Below are positions 1-12,022 of a stretch of 64,000 bases of DNA, piece after piece. Origin of the DNA: Filosporella fistucella. Taxonomy: Eukaryota > Ascomycota > Leotiomycetes > Helotiales. The stretch covers positions 4,774,001 through 4,838,000 of the forward strand of contig JAQJZZ010000010.1 in the NCBI GenBank assembly GCA_030077755.1. The letters are read 5' to 3'. The notes below the pieces were generated by a model that worked only from the letters and a program-made list of their open reading frames with translations, made no database searches and was not told the DNA's origin. Each line of letters starts with the position of its first letter. The stretch's first letter is position 1. The translations under genes and the position numbers were made by a program.

Positions 1-1664
1 GCGTAATAGAAAGGAGCCATCAGGTCAAACTGATGCAAAGAATCTACAGAAAGGCGCATGGTGTTATTTCATGGCTCGGTTACAGTCGCGACGATAGTCC
101 AAGATTTATGGCGCTCATCAGTAGAGTGGATCGTGAAGATGATGAAGAGCGAAGGAAGGGTATTGCTCTGGAAGCACTCAGATCTCCAGATTACAAGTTC
201 GCCAGGGCGTACACGTCATTTTTCCAGCGCTCATATTGGTTCCGTACCTGGACAATTCAGGAGATATTCTCTGCCCGACGTGGAAACCTTTTGGTCCAGT
301 GTGGCAATAGTATCGTCAATTGGAATTCCATAGTCGAATTTCAAGGATTTCTAGATGGCGAGTGCAAATCTATGACATCTCAGCATCTATGGGCGAGAAG
401 AGGCGCTACGACAAAAGCGCGACTGCATACTCTCATGACCAACGCAAGCCGATTTGTGGATCTTTCCCGTCTTCGAGCATCTCAATTTAATGCTGCGTTT
501 AACCAGAATAGAACGCTTGAGAAGTTGCTATTGGAGAACTGGGATGCAGGCGCAACTGATCCGAAGGACAAGGTGTTTGCACTGTTCAGTATGGCCTCAG
601 ACCAGGAGCAATTCAACATCGAGGTAGATTACGACCTCTCTGTGCAAGAAATATACACTAGTGTGATCAAACAACAGATCGAAATCCACGACAGCCTCTC
701 GATAATCCTTCCAAGACGACCCACAAGGCCTGAGCATCATCTACCATCCTGGTGTCCAGATTGGAGCTTCGAAGTGCCAGCTTCCAAGCTCGGAAACTGG
801 AAAGATATCCATCCTTTTGAGGTGTCGAGCGAAAGCTCAGCATACTGTGCAGCGGGTTACGGTTCCAGGGCGCGAGCACGAGTCCTGAACAATTCTTTGT
901 TCGCGAAGGGTTTTCTCCTAGATACGATCAGGAGAACGTCAGAGAACGCACGTACACCAGTCATCGAGGAGGTTGAGGTGAAAAAACCCTCGTTCTGGAA
1001 GCAGCTGTTCTGCATCAGTGGTGACACTGAGCGTCGGGTTGTAACGCGTACGCCGAACTCGTTTGACTTGTGGTATGCGATACACAGGCGTACGTTGCGA
1101 GTACAATTCAACGAACTTTGGACCCGAGTTCACCGGAGAGAAGAGCCGACTAGAGAACAGCAAGGCTTTAGAGAATATTGCCGCAAGAAACATGAAGACT
1201 TCTTTTGGATCTTGCATCGAGCCACTAACGAATTCGCCGACGATGGTGAGTTGGAGACACAAGAGGAGGAAACCTTGGAAGATCTTCGAAGGTGGAGACA
1301 TCGTCGAGACCTCCCTGAAAGAAACTTGGATAGTAGTCGCAGAATCAGCGATGCCATGACACCAAGATTGCGCGACGCCGCCAGAGGATACGGCAAAATC
1401 GAAATTAACGAAAAGTATACGACATTCATTTCTACGATTAATGATGGCCTGATGGGACTTGCTCCAGCCGGTACCAGAGAGAACGATATCGTATGCATTC
1501 TACATGGGTGTGACTTTCCTGTCGTTTTGAGACGAGATAGACACCATCGACGTGAGTGTTACAAGCTTATAGGTGCGTGTTATATAGCTGGAATGATGCG
1601 AGGAGAAGCTTTGGGGGTGATTATAGACAGGGGAGTCAGAGAATTGGAGTTTGAGATTGTGTAA
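1..1664 (+). CDS. HET-domain (heterokaryon incompatibility) protein, 5' end outside window
   Basis: The reading frame is open from the window edge (frame starting at base 3) to a TAA at 1662-1664, so the first ATG at 33 is internal and the gene begins upstream. The visible N-terminal residues read ERSHQVKLMQRIYRKA followed by VISWLG, which is the middle of the HET domain (PF06985), just after the usual 'CINQ' stretch. A second hallmark, YWFRTWTIQEI, follows near residues 70-80, and a DPKDKVFALFSMASD segment (about residues 185-200 from the ATG) is the standard post-HET motif. About 540 residues are present, the remainder being the variable C-terminal half of such proteins. HET proteins act in non-self recognition and programmed cell death after hyphal fusion; individual members usually have no known partner. 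No intron is evident in the visible part. Family call is secure; specific function is unknown. Confidence 0.9.
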   Translation, partial: VIERSHQVKLMQRIYRKAHGVISWLGYSRDDSPRFMALISRVDREDDEERRKGIALEALRSPDYKFARAYTSFFQRSYWFRTWTIQEIFSARRGNLLVQCGNSIVNWNSIVEFQGFLDGECKSMTSQHLWARRGATTKARLHTLMTNASRFVDLSRLRASQFNAAFNQNRTLEKLLLENWDAGATDPKDKVFALFSMASDQEQFNIEVDYDLSVQEIYTSVIKQQIEIHDSLSIILPRRPTRPEHHLPSWCPDWSFEVPASKLGNWKDIHPFEVSSESSAYCAAGYGSRARARVLNNSLFAKGFLLDTIRRTSENARTPVIEEVEVKKPSFWKQLFCISGDTERRVVTRTPNSFDLWYAIHRRTLRVQFNELWTRVHRREEPTREQQGFREYCRKKHEDFFWILHRATNEFADDGELETQEEETLEDLRRWRHRRDLPERNLDSSRRISDAMTPRLRDAARGYGKIEINEKYTTFISTINDGLMGLAPAGTRENDIVCILHGCDFPVVLRRDRHHRRECYKLIGACYIAGMMRGEALGVIIDRGVRELEFEIV

Positions 1665-4092
1665 AGGAGTCTTTGCATATTCACAAGTGTGATTCGTGAT
1701 GATGAATGATGAGTTTATGATTGATGCATATATAATGTCCTTACGATTTCATTCTTTCTTAACATGAGCATCCAAAACATGGCGCTACAGAATTCATCCG
1801 GGCGAGGTATTGGGTAAATTTATACCCATTCGATAGACATATTTCTTGTATATATACCGAGACTTGTACTACTTGAAATACACAACCTGATTCGAAAATT
1901 TTCGATATGCTATCTCTGAGCATCGATCCAACGTGACACTAACAGAGGCATAATCTGATTTGCACTTCACAGATCCCAGCAAGTTGACTCGACAAATTAC
2001 ATTCTGATCATCGTCTTCTCTCGATGTGTCAGAATGCAGCAACTTCAATTCAAAAAGAATATCTACCGAAATCTGATATAAAGAAGGCTGGACTTTCGCA
2101 GCAGCCTTTTAAGTTCTGAGAACGACAAACTCGCTGACAACAAGTGGAATTGATATCGTCGGTATTCTTCATGTACTTTGATTGCAATCGTCACCAAGGA
2201 TTGCTCTCCACAAGTCGCACACAAATCAAGTTCACCAGGCTCAATTGAGACCGGACTTAATATGCGAACTGAGTATGCCAGATGCGGCGAAGCTGCCAAA
2301 CCTGCAAAGCTTTCTTAGTCGTGCTCGAGCTTAGAGCGCTTTGATACATCTCCGATCAAAGGTCGCAAACCCAGCCGGCGCGCAATAAGCCTACGGAGGT
2401 AGAGCTGTCTGGAACCGCAAAATTGGATCGTCACCATCTCGCAGAAAACAAATGGGAATCTGCAAACCAAAAACAGTCTCTTAGGTATCAAAAATATTGT
2501 GGCTGCGACAGACTGGCCAATGTAGATGACTGGCTCATGGTCGAATCTGCAACCATTCGGCCTATAAATGATGTGCTTGACTGGAAGAAGCCGACTCTGA
2601 GTAAGAGTGGCTGATCCTCTGGCTGAATTGTTCAGCGCAAGGCTGATAGGTCACAAAAGCGAGAGAAAACTGTGCCATGGAGGACGCGTTGTCAACACAC
2701 CTGATGGCGCTGAATCGACCTTGCTGAATACCTGACAATGAGTAAGATCCTCTTCCATGGGCCGCGAAGGGGAAAGGTGAAGATCGTGATGGATTCCCGA
2801 TGAGATTCCGTTTTTCCAAACTATCTCGGATACTGCCATACACGTGCCTGATCAGCAGTCGGTTAGAAATGAACGGCTCGAATAGTGATTTAAGTCAGGG
2901 CGAAAACCAAGCTTAAGTCTGTTAGCGGTCCTTGAAATCCCGCAGGAACCGTGTCCAAAATTGTCAATTTCGACAACTCGCTCTGGTCCGTCTGGTCTCG
3001 CAGCGATAGCCTTTTCGCTTGAACAAGTGCTGATTTAATTATCGCAAGCTTCGCAGATTCATTCGTCTAGATTCCGCAAGCCATTCTTCAGCCTTCTCCA
3101 AAACACATCTTCAGCTTCAGTCCAGCACGGGAAATACCAGATTGCCCAGCAAAGAGGCTGCTGCAGCCTTCTGTTGTCAATACGAGGTTGCACCCCAAAG
3201 CACGTCTGACAGCGTTTCAGCACGCAAAATGTGCTCGAGGCTCGGTCAATCAGGCCGAAGAGTGCCAGATGGGTGCCAAGCCACTCATCTTAACCGTAAT
3301 TTTAGGGTGGGTGCACCATGGATGGGGCATCAAACGACATGGCCAGGATGACTTCTGGGTGCGGAAACTGGCGCTGTGCACTGATCTCTGCAAGCCGTTT
3401 GTTCCTGCGTACGGAGAAGAGCATGCCAGATGGCCCCGTACTTGAATGCAGCCTGCAAATTGTGCCTCCAGTCTCTGGCTTCTCTCTGCCCTGTCTGTTC
3501 TTGACTCCTGAGTCCTGGCTGACAATTGTTTCCAGTGTAATGCTGCAGTTTTGTCTGACACATCTTATTGTTCTAACCCGGAAATATCGATTCAGCCAGC
3601 AGGCGAAGTGCATCGGGCTAATGAATTCAATCTATGGGTGTTTATCTAAGTGTGTTAGATGACATGTACTCGGTATTATTATGTGGGATAACATGGAATA
3701 ACTGTGCACTATTTTCACTACTCAGCCCTGTTGGCGCTACAGCGGCCTTGTCCCCTGCCCTGACCCAAGACCTCATTTCCTTCCTTTCCACTAAGTCTTC
3801 TCCCCCCGCAAGGCATCAGTCCAGAAACGGGCAGATGCCAGCAACAATTCACGCCGCAATGCTCAAAATACTCGCGATGCCTGTCCATGAGTCGGACTTA
3901 GGCTCCAAGTGGTCAAGTGAAGGCGTTTCTGGCGCATTGTGGTGATCTCCTATATATCTCCATTCTCCCTTTCTCGCCTGCCTGTCCACCCTCCCTTTTA
4001 CTTTACTTACTTTCCTCTAATATTCTATCGTCAATTTTTGTATCTTCGATACCTCACGCTCTTTGAATATTACTCTAATCACCATCTTCACT
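1665..4092. other. Intergenic region, no supported gene
   Basis: This 2.4-kb stretch holds only short overlapping open frames on both strands (longest about 115 codons) without recognisable motifs or splice-joined continuations. The last 150 bases before 4093 are CT-rich with TATATA at 3951-3956, which fits a promoter and 5' leader for the GPI-protein gene. Confidence 0.6.
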
Positions 4093-4865
4093 ATGCAATA
4101 CTCATACATCTCCGCTGCCTTTTTGGCACTCGCTTCAACTGTTGTTGCGCAAACTACTGGTTTCGATGCTATCACTGTTCCCAGCGTGGTCAAGGCAGGC
4201 ACGACCGTAACTGTTACTTGGACAAACCCAGCCGTTTACGACAATGAGACTGTTTCTATTACTCTCCTCCAGGGCCCTTCGCAGCCAGCTCTCCAACGCG
4301 GTGAACTCATTGCCAGTATGTTGCAATCTGAAAGTCGGAAGCAGGAAGACTAACCGATTTCTTAGGTGGTGTTGACAACGGTGCCCACTCCTACGAATGG
4401 GTAGTGAAGACTAGTATTCCACAAAACGCTCTCTACGGCCTGCTCTTCGAGACCACCAGAGATACCAGCATCTTCCAATACTCCAACCCATTCACCATCA
4501 CCGGTCTCTCTTCTTCCTCTGCCTCGTACAGCGTCAGCGGAAGCGCAACTGCTTCTGGAGCAACCACCACTACCGTCCATATCAGCATAAACCCAACATA
4601 CTCATCAAAGGCCATTAACTCCACCTCCGTCGCTACCTCTACATCCGTTTCCTCATCCGGAAACGCATCAGTCGTCACTTTCACCTCCACTGCCTCGCCA
4701 AAGCCAACAAATGGCACTCTCGCAACAACTGCCACCATCAAGACCACCACTGGTACATCATCCAGCAGCGCGATCGCAACCCAAACTAAAAATGCGGCTA
4801 TCGCAAACGTTGCCAAGGGATCATTCGCCGTTCTCGGTGGATTTGCTCTCGCTTTCGCTTTGTAG
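4093..4865 (+). CDS. GPI-anchored Ser/Thr-rich cell-surface protein with Kre9/Knh1-like N-terminal domain
   Basis: Two exons, 4093-4315 and 4366-4865, are joined by a 50-nt intron (GTATGT donor, CTAAC branch at 4350-4354, TTAG acceptor), giving 240 residues. The ATG at 4093 starts a signal peptide (MQYSYISAAFLALASTVVAQ). Residues 21-130 resemble the Kre9/Knh1 N-terminal domain (PF10342): VKAGTTVTVTWTN, SITLLQG, then after the intron SYEWVV and a FTITG strand. The rest is Ser/Thr-rich, a typical O-mannosylated stalk. The C-terminus (NVAKGSFAVLGGFALAFAL) is a hydrophobic GPI-addition tail. The protein should sit at the plasma membrane or in the wall; related proteins are linked to beta-1,6-glucan or wall integrity, but this subgroup is mostly uncharacterised. 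Splice phase (AGT serine codon split 1/2) supports the model. Confidence 0.85.
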
Positions 4866-7800
4866 ATTGTTGAATGACGGACTGAGTCAGCTGAGAATGT
4901 GATAATATAAGGAGATGGTGTGGGGATGAACTCGGAAGAGGGGAATGCATATAAGCAGGTATGAGCATGCACCAGGGCGTTTCACGACTATTTGTGTTAT
5001 TTAGCAACGTTAGCATGCACGCAGAGCTATATTTTCTATACCCCGATTTTTCATTTTTATACTACGAGTCGGTTGTGGGAATTGCAACATGGTTGGTGAT
5101 AAAAGTTTGGTTTTTCCTGAGTGTAGGGTAGAGGTATGATAATTAATCGGAATCTTGATATCTATCTACTTCCCTCTTAACATGGAACTTTTCATTCTCT
5201 CTTTTCCTTTCTATTCAATCCATCCATCATCCCATCTCACTCGTCACAAATAAACCACCCCAAAAAGCTAATATCCTACTCATGCTCATGCACATAAAGC
5301 TTATTCCTCTCCATTTATATCCCCCAATCACCTGCTCTCGCGTCCCCCAAGCTCTCGCGCACTTAATCCGAGCGGACCAATCCGCTGCTTTCTCGGTGAG
5401 TCGCGGTTCTGCGCATTGAGTATGTGTGGGCACAGCACAGCCTCGTTATGAAGAGTGTGGTATTATGACAGACAGGTTTCTTAAATCGGGATTTGGGATG
5501 GAGTGTGGAGGGGGTTGGTTTGGTTAAATGTAGAGTGGAATTATATTCCCCGAATTCAAGATTAGATCATTTTTCCATCTCATCTCCCCGTCTTTTAAAG
5601 CTTTACTCCGTGTATACATACATCACTACATCGGGATATCAGATCATTGACCGCGGAGCTGCGCAGGAGGGAACAGCAAAAGAAAACCGAAGGATTGTGC
5701 CACCTTGATTGCTGTTTCATGTTCGCTGTGTAGCTTGGCTGGGCTGGACCGGGGTGGGTGGAAGCGAGAGGGGTAGGTACGTTTGAGGTTGGGGAGCTGG
5801 GGGATGGGAAAAGGGTTTTGTGGAAGGGAGTTTTGGGGTCAGAATTGTGCTGTAGAAGGTGGGGAGATTTATGTTGTGTTGAAGTAGTGAGCTTTGATTG
5901 GGTTATTGTTGCGCTGAATTCTGATATTGTGCTTTAAGTACTTTGAAATCTGGGGGACTGTGCTGAGGGAGTTGGGAACGTGGGGGGATCAACAACTTTT
6001 ATTTTCTGCTTTGGGGGGCTTGGAGGGTTGACTGTCTGACAGGCAAGTGTACTTCTATTTCAGATTTCGAGGTTTGAGGGAGGATTTTGGTTTTTGTTAC
6101 TTCATTGTCCTTGTGCCTTGGTGCCGATCTGGGGGACTTCAAGGTTTAGGGAGATAGGATATTGTGAGGGTGAGAATGTACTGTCTCTTTCTAAAGTCAT
6201 AGGGAGCTGGGAATTGTGGATAGATCGTGTAGCGTTATATCTCTTGTGTATTTGTTTTCTGCGGTTTCGACTTCTAGTTCTACATACAAATCCCAGGCTG
6301 TCCCAGCGGAGAACATACATCATCCGGCTTCCGAGCTGAGGACTTTAGCTTGCTTTGCTTTGTTTTCACCACTCAAGTTGTGGAGGTTGCGAGATGGTTT
6401 ATATGCTTAGACTTTAGAGTTAAAATAGGCAAGAAGAGTCTTTGGGTATGAATAAAAAGCGAGTTTGATATCAATTTCAAAATTCAAGAAGTTGTTCCCA
6501 GGAATTTGAGAGTTAAGCTAGCTAGAAGTCAAGTTCAACATTGAGCATCAATTAGATTTAATCTTGAATTTCTGTCTTTGGTTTTCAAGTCTTGCTTTTG
6601 ATATAAAGGCGTGCGAGTATAACTTTGTAAGTAGGAAATGTGTCTAAGCAAGACATTGTTTCAAGCCCAACTTTTCACAGCTCTCTCCTACTATTGTTGC
6701 CTAGCATTCAATCTCGAATACCTTTAGATGACGGCAAGAGGAGTAGGCAAGCAAAATATCGGTTTTAAACCCAAATTGTCACTACTCCCTCCTACCATTT
6801 TCGCCAAATATTCAATCTCGGACAGCTTTTTCAAGTCAAGGAGTATATACACTCGGATCCGGAATTCCTCCGAATCGCTATAGAACTGCCGTAGCTATCG
6901 CCGATAGATTTACGGCGAAATAGATAGCAGCCCTTAAGGAAACTATGGGTTTTGTTATATTCCTCAAAGAAATAGACTTCGGGCCATAGTCCTTGTGAAT
7001 AAGGGTTGTTATTGTTTTGCCAAAGCATTTTTTGCTTCAATTATATGACTATTTCTTTCATCTAAGTTTCCAAACGCATTTCGTTCCTGCCAAATACTTT
7101 TGTCATCATCAATATCTTCCATCGCGGTCACAAGAAATATTTTCCTCTTTTGCGTGAGGAACATCTTTCTTTGTCTTGTAAACTTCCATCAAGCTTCTAG
7201 ACAACGTACACCTTCAAACTTGGGTACGCTCATCTTATTCCAGGGAAGTCTGCGCAGCTCGGCTTCCGGAATTGCTCACTCAGTGGTTTACTTAGGTCTG
7301 GCGGGTTTTGAGAGGGAGCGGGTAAACTTCATAGGGCAGAGAGGAGGAGGGCGAACTAGCTCCGGATTATTCACTAAGTTGTTTTGATGAGTTGAGAAGA
7401 TTTCTATACCTTGGTAGAATTTCGATATCTAGGTGAGGCGTATAACTTTGGGTAATTCACTAGCTTATTTATATGACTTAGATTAATTTTTAAATATTTA
7501 GCTAAGTACTATTGTCTAGAGGAGCATAGAAAATCAAAAAGCCAATTGATTAAACTAGAGTCTTGGAGGACTTTTATTAGTAACTTGAATCAATAAGATA
7601 CCATTGTATATTGCCCAGGTTTTGGAAGAACTCAGAGTTGTCAGGCAGTTTAGTGTCTTTGAAATAGTATAAAAGAATAAGTAATTATTCTTACTAATTT
7701 ACAAATATTGTATTTTAGACATTGGCTATTTCTGGAACTTGCTTTCGAAATCGGTAGAATATGATACTCCAAATTCGGTTTCTCTGAGCAAGAAATGATT

Positions 7801-8231
7801 TCTTGAGAGGGAGAGGGAATCATGTCTCACTGCTTGATGACTTCAAGATGAAGTTCAAGACAGTTTTGGGTTTTGGGGAGAATGAATCCTTCTGAATTGT
7901 CCGAATGACTTAAGATGGCTTTTATGGTGGGATTTAGTTCTGCATCAACATGTGCTGAATGGAAATGTCATTAATTCAGCTTTGATTCGGATTGAAAGAT
8001 TGGACATCGAGTTCGAGTTAGGAGGTGCGAGTGAATCATTTTTGAGAATAAATGAACTTTGCTGACTAGTCTGACTCTTGTACTTCTATAAAAGCTTCTA
8101 AGCGTGTCCCCGATTTGTCTTTCAAATCCATAACTTCCATTACAACTCAAATCAGAGCGTTAGTTCCTCGAACTAATCAAAGGACAATACAATACAACAC
8201 AGCACAAACTACACAACGAACAAAACTCAAC
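4866..8231. other. Long intergenic region, no supported gene
   Basis: About 3.4 kb with no convincing coding frame, RNA gene or transposon remnant. G-rich tracts occur on the plus strand at 5750-6000. TATAAAAG at 8088-8095 and the CAAAAC-rich leader just before 8232 look like the promoter and 5' leader of the next small gene. Confidence 0.55.
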
Positions 8232-8534
8232 ATGCCAACCTCGTACCAAAACCAAGACCAAAACTCAAGCACCAATCCTTACAGTCGTCCACCAGACCAC
8301 TGCTACACGAAAAGCTCATCTCTGGATACCTCACCAAATGGCATGCTGGCATTATACCAGAAATTAAACATCAACTGGAAAGAAGCCGCAGAAAGATCTA
8401 TAACACAAGAAAAGGAGAGGAAAGACTTTGGTAAGTTCACAATAGACTTTGGTAAGGCCAGAGTAAAGGAGACAGAGGTGGAGAAGTTAGAGGGAAGGAT
8501 TGAGAATTTAAATTTAGTGCAGGACAGGAAATGA
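8232..8534 (+). CDS. Small hypothetical protein, 100 residues
   Basis: An ATG at 8232 opens a 100-codon frame ending in TGA at 8532-8534. The frame extends upstream without a stop, but only to a TTG, so 8232 is the first ATG. Support for a real gene is contextual: a TATAAAAG box about 140 bases upstream and an A/C-rich leader ending in CTCAACATG, close to the fungal Kozak context. The protein is Asn/Gln/Ser/Pro-rich for the first 40 residues, then strongly charged and probably helical (NWKEAAERSITQEKERKDF, then KVRVKE-type repeats near the C-terminus). There is no signal peptide or membrane segment. I recognise no family. It could be a lineage-specific stress or conidiation-type small protein, or a spurious frame. 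Confidence 0.45.
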   Translation: MPTSYQNQDQNSSTNPYSRPPDHCYTKSSSLDTSPNGMLALYQKLNINWKEAAERSITQEKERKDFGKFTIDFGKARVKETEVEKLEGRIENLNLVQDRK

Positions 8535-9979
8535 GTGGGGAAAAGTGAGGAGTATTTAGATGGGATTCCGAGTGAAAATAGAGGATAGTATTGTTAAGGT
8601 AGTGATAGCATGCAATACTTAGGTTTGAAGGACTTTAGAGCTGGATAAACGTGGTAGAGTCATTTAATAAAACATGGAGTTCTTGAGTTGAGATGATGGA
8701 GAAGCTGGATTTACCGCGAGCATATAAAACTAATTTATCATGTTTCTGGATCATCTTCCAACTGTATTTTGTAGTAGGAAGGACCACAGGAACACAATAT
8801 TCAAAAGCGCCGTAAAAGGTCTCACCTCGGATTTAGTGTCTTCTCCCACATCAACTGACTCCTCGCCCAAGACATAACCGTCTCGTGCTGCGCCGTGAAT
8901 TGCACAATCACGGCGCCTTACTAATCAAGTACTATGGAAAATGGATTCAAATGATTCGATATAGGAAGCTTCAAGTTCTACAAGGCCATAAGAAAAGCAA
9001 GATAACCTTCCCTCGAAATCAATGCCATTTCTGGAATGAAAGGGGTGTCACGTGCCATCATCTCGAGGCCGTCACTTGAAGAGAACTCTTGAGGACTACA
9101 TTCTACAGACTAAGAAGGAAGGGACGATGTTCAGAAAACTCAACATGTAGCGTACTAGAATCTAATTTCTGAAATGGAAGCTCAAATCACAATAGGAAGG
9201 CGCTAGCACTATGTAAAGATTACGCAACTATAAGAGATATTCTCAACTTGCCAGTAACCGCTCACTCTATTCTGTCAGGGAGAGATGCCATTAGAGCCTA
9301 CGATGCATGGTATGCAACTCCTTTAAGGAAGGAAATATCATTTCAACGGTTTCCCTAGTGGTGTATTATTGAACAGAAGCTATAGCCGAGGAGGCGTGTA
9401 CGGGATCCAGGCAACTATTCTCCAGCACGAACAATATCTTCGTTCAACTAGAAGAAGGTGGCTTTGAGACACTAACAAACAACTTGGGGATTCTGTCCCT
9501 CAAAAAATTTAAAGCCTAATTTGCAACAGAATTCTCTGGACGAGGGAAAGAATTTGAAGGGTCGACAGTTCTTGCATATCGACGGTGGAATTTAGTTGAC
9601 GACGACAGTGGAAGTCATCTATAACTATCGCGCCTGATATGACCTATCGATCGATATTTCCTCCTTCCCCTCATTTTAAGACTACCTAGGAAGGAGTATC
9701 AATGCAGGAAATGTGACAGTGGCATGGCTTAATACCAAACGAGCTGAGTCACGCTCTGACTGACCAGGATGCATGGTCTCTTCTTGTGTTCCGAAGATTT
9801 TGAAATCTTTCTGAATGTTTTTATACCCCGCCTTCCTTGCCGTGCCTTCCCAAAGTACCTGAGTAGTAGGGTCGAACGATTCCGTTCACTCCCCATTTCC
9901 AAAGAAGAATCTGTCGAATCTGACGAAATAGTATGCACAAACTCTGTCTCGAACAGATATTCAGCTAGATTTTTTAGGT
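8535..9979. other. Intergenic region with a short perfect-arm hairpin
   Basis: No gene is supported in these 1.4 kb. At 8890-8916 the sequence GCGCCGTGA pairs with TCACGGCGC around a 9-base loop. The stretch 8900-9700 has a codon-like texture without an open frame and may be an old degraded sequence, but no family is recognisable. Confidence 0.4.
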
Positions 9980-11669
9980 TTATAGACCAAGCTTAAATCC
10001 GCCACTAACTTGTGTTTGGAATACCCTTTTCGCGTCATATTTCCGGCTCACCCTTTTCATCATCTCAAAATTCTCTCTCCCATAGCCTTGCAGAGGATGT
10101 TGACTTGGATCGGCGTAGTTGATGTATTGAAATCGATGTAACAATCCCATATTTTTCGCTTCCGCGGCAATGCAATCGACAACCTTCTTGGCAATATCAT
10201 GAACTACAGTATTCGATTTCGTGTCTGACCAGAATGGTGATAGGAGCATGACTTGAGTGTTTGTTAGACTTGAGATGAATATTATTTGTCAATATAAGAT
10301 GAGGGGGAGAACGAGGGAGGAACGGCGTATGCTTACTATAGGCGTTTCCATCAGAAGGCGAAACACCAAGTGAATTGTCCTCACTGAAACGTGTTATGAG
10401 AGTTGGTAGAGGTTCGAATGCTATGCTCCAGAAGATTCCCTTCGGGACATCAAAATTATACAAAGTTTTGTTCAAAATCTCGAATGTGTGGCTCATCAAA
10501 GAGGAGGAAACGCCATATGTCCCAGTGAAGAAGAGCCAGTTACTACTGGAATTAGCTAAAGTCTCCCTGTATCAGCCATACCTCCAAATCAACACTTACA
10601 ACTGTGGGATCGCCCTCTCAGCAGCAAATGTGCTGAGATTGGTGAGGTGCAAAGTGTTGGAAGCACTTGGGATCTTCAGTAACTCCTCGTAGACAGGTGG
10701 GTTTACCACAAGCTTCATGTAAGCAGCTGTACTGCTCAAGCTCCATACTTTGCTCGTTGAATTGAAGCCAAGACTTGTGACTATTGAGGCGTAAGGGTCA
10801 TATGGATCCGCGCCAGCTATGTTAGAGAATGCCTCGAAGACAGCGTCTCGATCGTCGATTGAATTTACGACACTACTAGCGAGAATATCACCTTGAGCAA
10901 AAGTCTTCAGGTCGAGGCGAGTGACAACACCAAAATTGTTGCCACCTCCTTTCAGAGCTCGAAAGAGATCAGGCTTAGATGTAGAGTTCACATTCGCAAG
11001 TTCTCCTGGTGGAAGAATAATCTGTGTTTTCAGTCGATATTCCCTTGAAGTAAAAAGCTCAATGTACCTCGAAATTGACGACGTTATCACACGCCCAGCC
11101 CACCTGGGGAGCAAAGTATGATATCCCACCACCGAGTGTCAGGCCTGCAACTCCTACAGCTCCATTTCGACCACCAGCGACGGACAACTGGAGAGTATCC
11201 AGATACTTATAAACATCAAGCCAAGTTGCTCCAGCCCCTACACTTACTATCGTTCCATTGTCTTTCACTGATATAGAGTTCAATGTTGTCATATCAATGG
11301 TAACTCCATTTTGGATATTTGCGAAACCAGCTGCGGGGGCATGGGCTTGTCCTTTGATTGCGAAATGACAATCAGGGAGAAATGACAGAATTGATACAGC
11401 TGTTGATACATCTTGGGGAGTTCTTGGTATCACGATACATGTAGGAGTGAGTGATGCTTCCTGTGAGGACCAGTAAGACTCGATCGTTCCAACATAAGAT
11501 TCATTTCCTGGGAAAGACACTTTTGGACCCAGGATTGAGAAGAGTTGACTGCACTACATGGCGTCAACTATATCTTGAGAACAATTAATGGACATACACA
11601 TTGAGCAGGTATCAAAGAGCGAGCCGGTATATCGAGTCTAGAGAACATTTCGAGCTGTGGAGTAAGCAT
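9980..11669 (-). CDS. FAD-linked oxidoreductase, berberine-bridge/6-hydroxy-D-nicotine-oxidase type (BBE-like)
   Basis: The minus strand reads through exons 11553-11068, 11021-10600, 10566-10337 and 10251-9980. Phases match at every junction; introns are 46, 33 and 85 nt. A longer 54-nt version of the second intron, with an acceptor giving an exon start at 10545, also keeps the frame. A 5' exon 11669-11598 (24 codons, GTATGT donor) joins in phase, but the true N-terminus is uncertain because it lacks a signal peptide. Family marks: SPTCIVIPRTPQDV-like entry to the PF01565 FAD domain, IKGQAHAPAAG containing the His that normally carries FAD, GVAGLTLGGGISYF, GWACDNVVNFE, then DLFRALKGGGNNFGVVTR, and a C-terminal BBE-type tail with YINYADPSQ. 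Such enzymes oxidise alcohols, amines or sugars with oxygen and are frequent in secondary metabolism. Substrate unknown; no biosynthetic cluster is visible nearby. Confidence 0.8.
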
Positions 11670-12022
11670 CTGAAGAAAGGAAATAGTCGGATGAAATGAT
11701 CGAGTTCAAGTTTTGCACATATGGGTTGACCACTTCCGTCTTTGCCATCACTTCCGTTAGCTGCATGAGTCCCCTTGCTAGGATGAATATCTTTGGAATA
11801 TAGATAGATGATTTAGTCTGAGCTCGGTGAGATGCTCGGTGGTATCCTTGGCGGTCGTCAACATGCTAGACTTGTTCGGCAAGCTAACGTCGAGCCCCCA
11901 CACTCCATCCCCGCAGTCCAGAGTACGGGTTAGAGCTTACCTAGGCTGTTGTATTTGAATGAAATGGCTATAACTCAGACAAATTTGGACAGAAAATCAT
12001 TACTTTGGAATACATCAATCGG
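11670..12022. other. Spacer between two minus-strand genes
   Basis: This holds the terminator region of the protease-like gene and the promoter of the FAD oxidase. A pyrimidine-rich TTCCTTTCTTCAG directly before the minus-strand ATG at 11669 resembles a splice acceptor, so a further 5' exon of the oxidase may lie here. Confidence 0.35.

Noticed and set aside
3142..3945. Several 70-115-codon frames upstream of the GPI-protein gene
   Set aside because: They overlap on both strands, lack starts in good context and show no protein motif.
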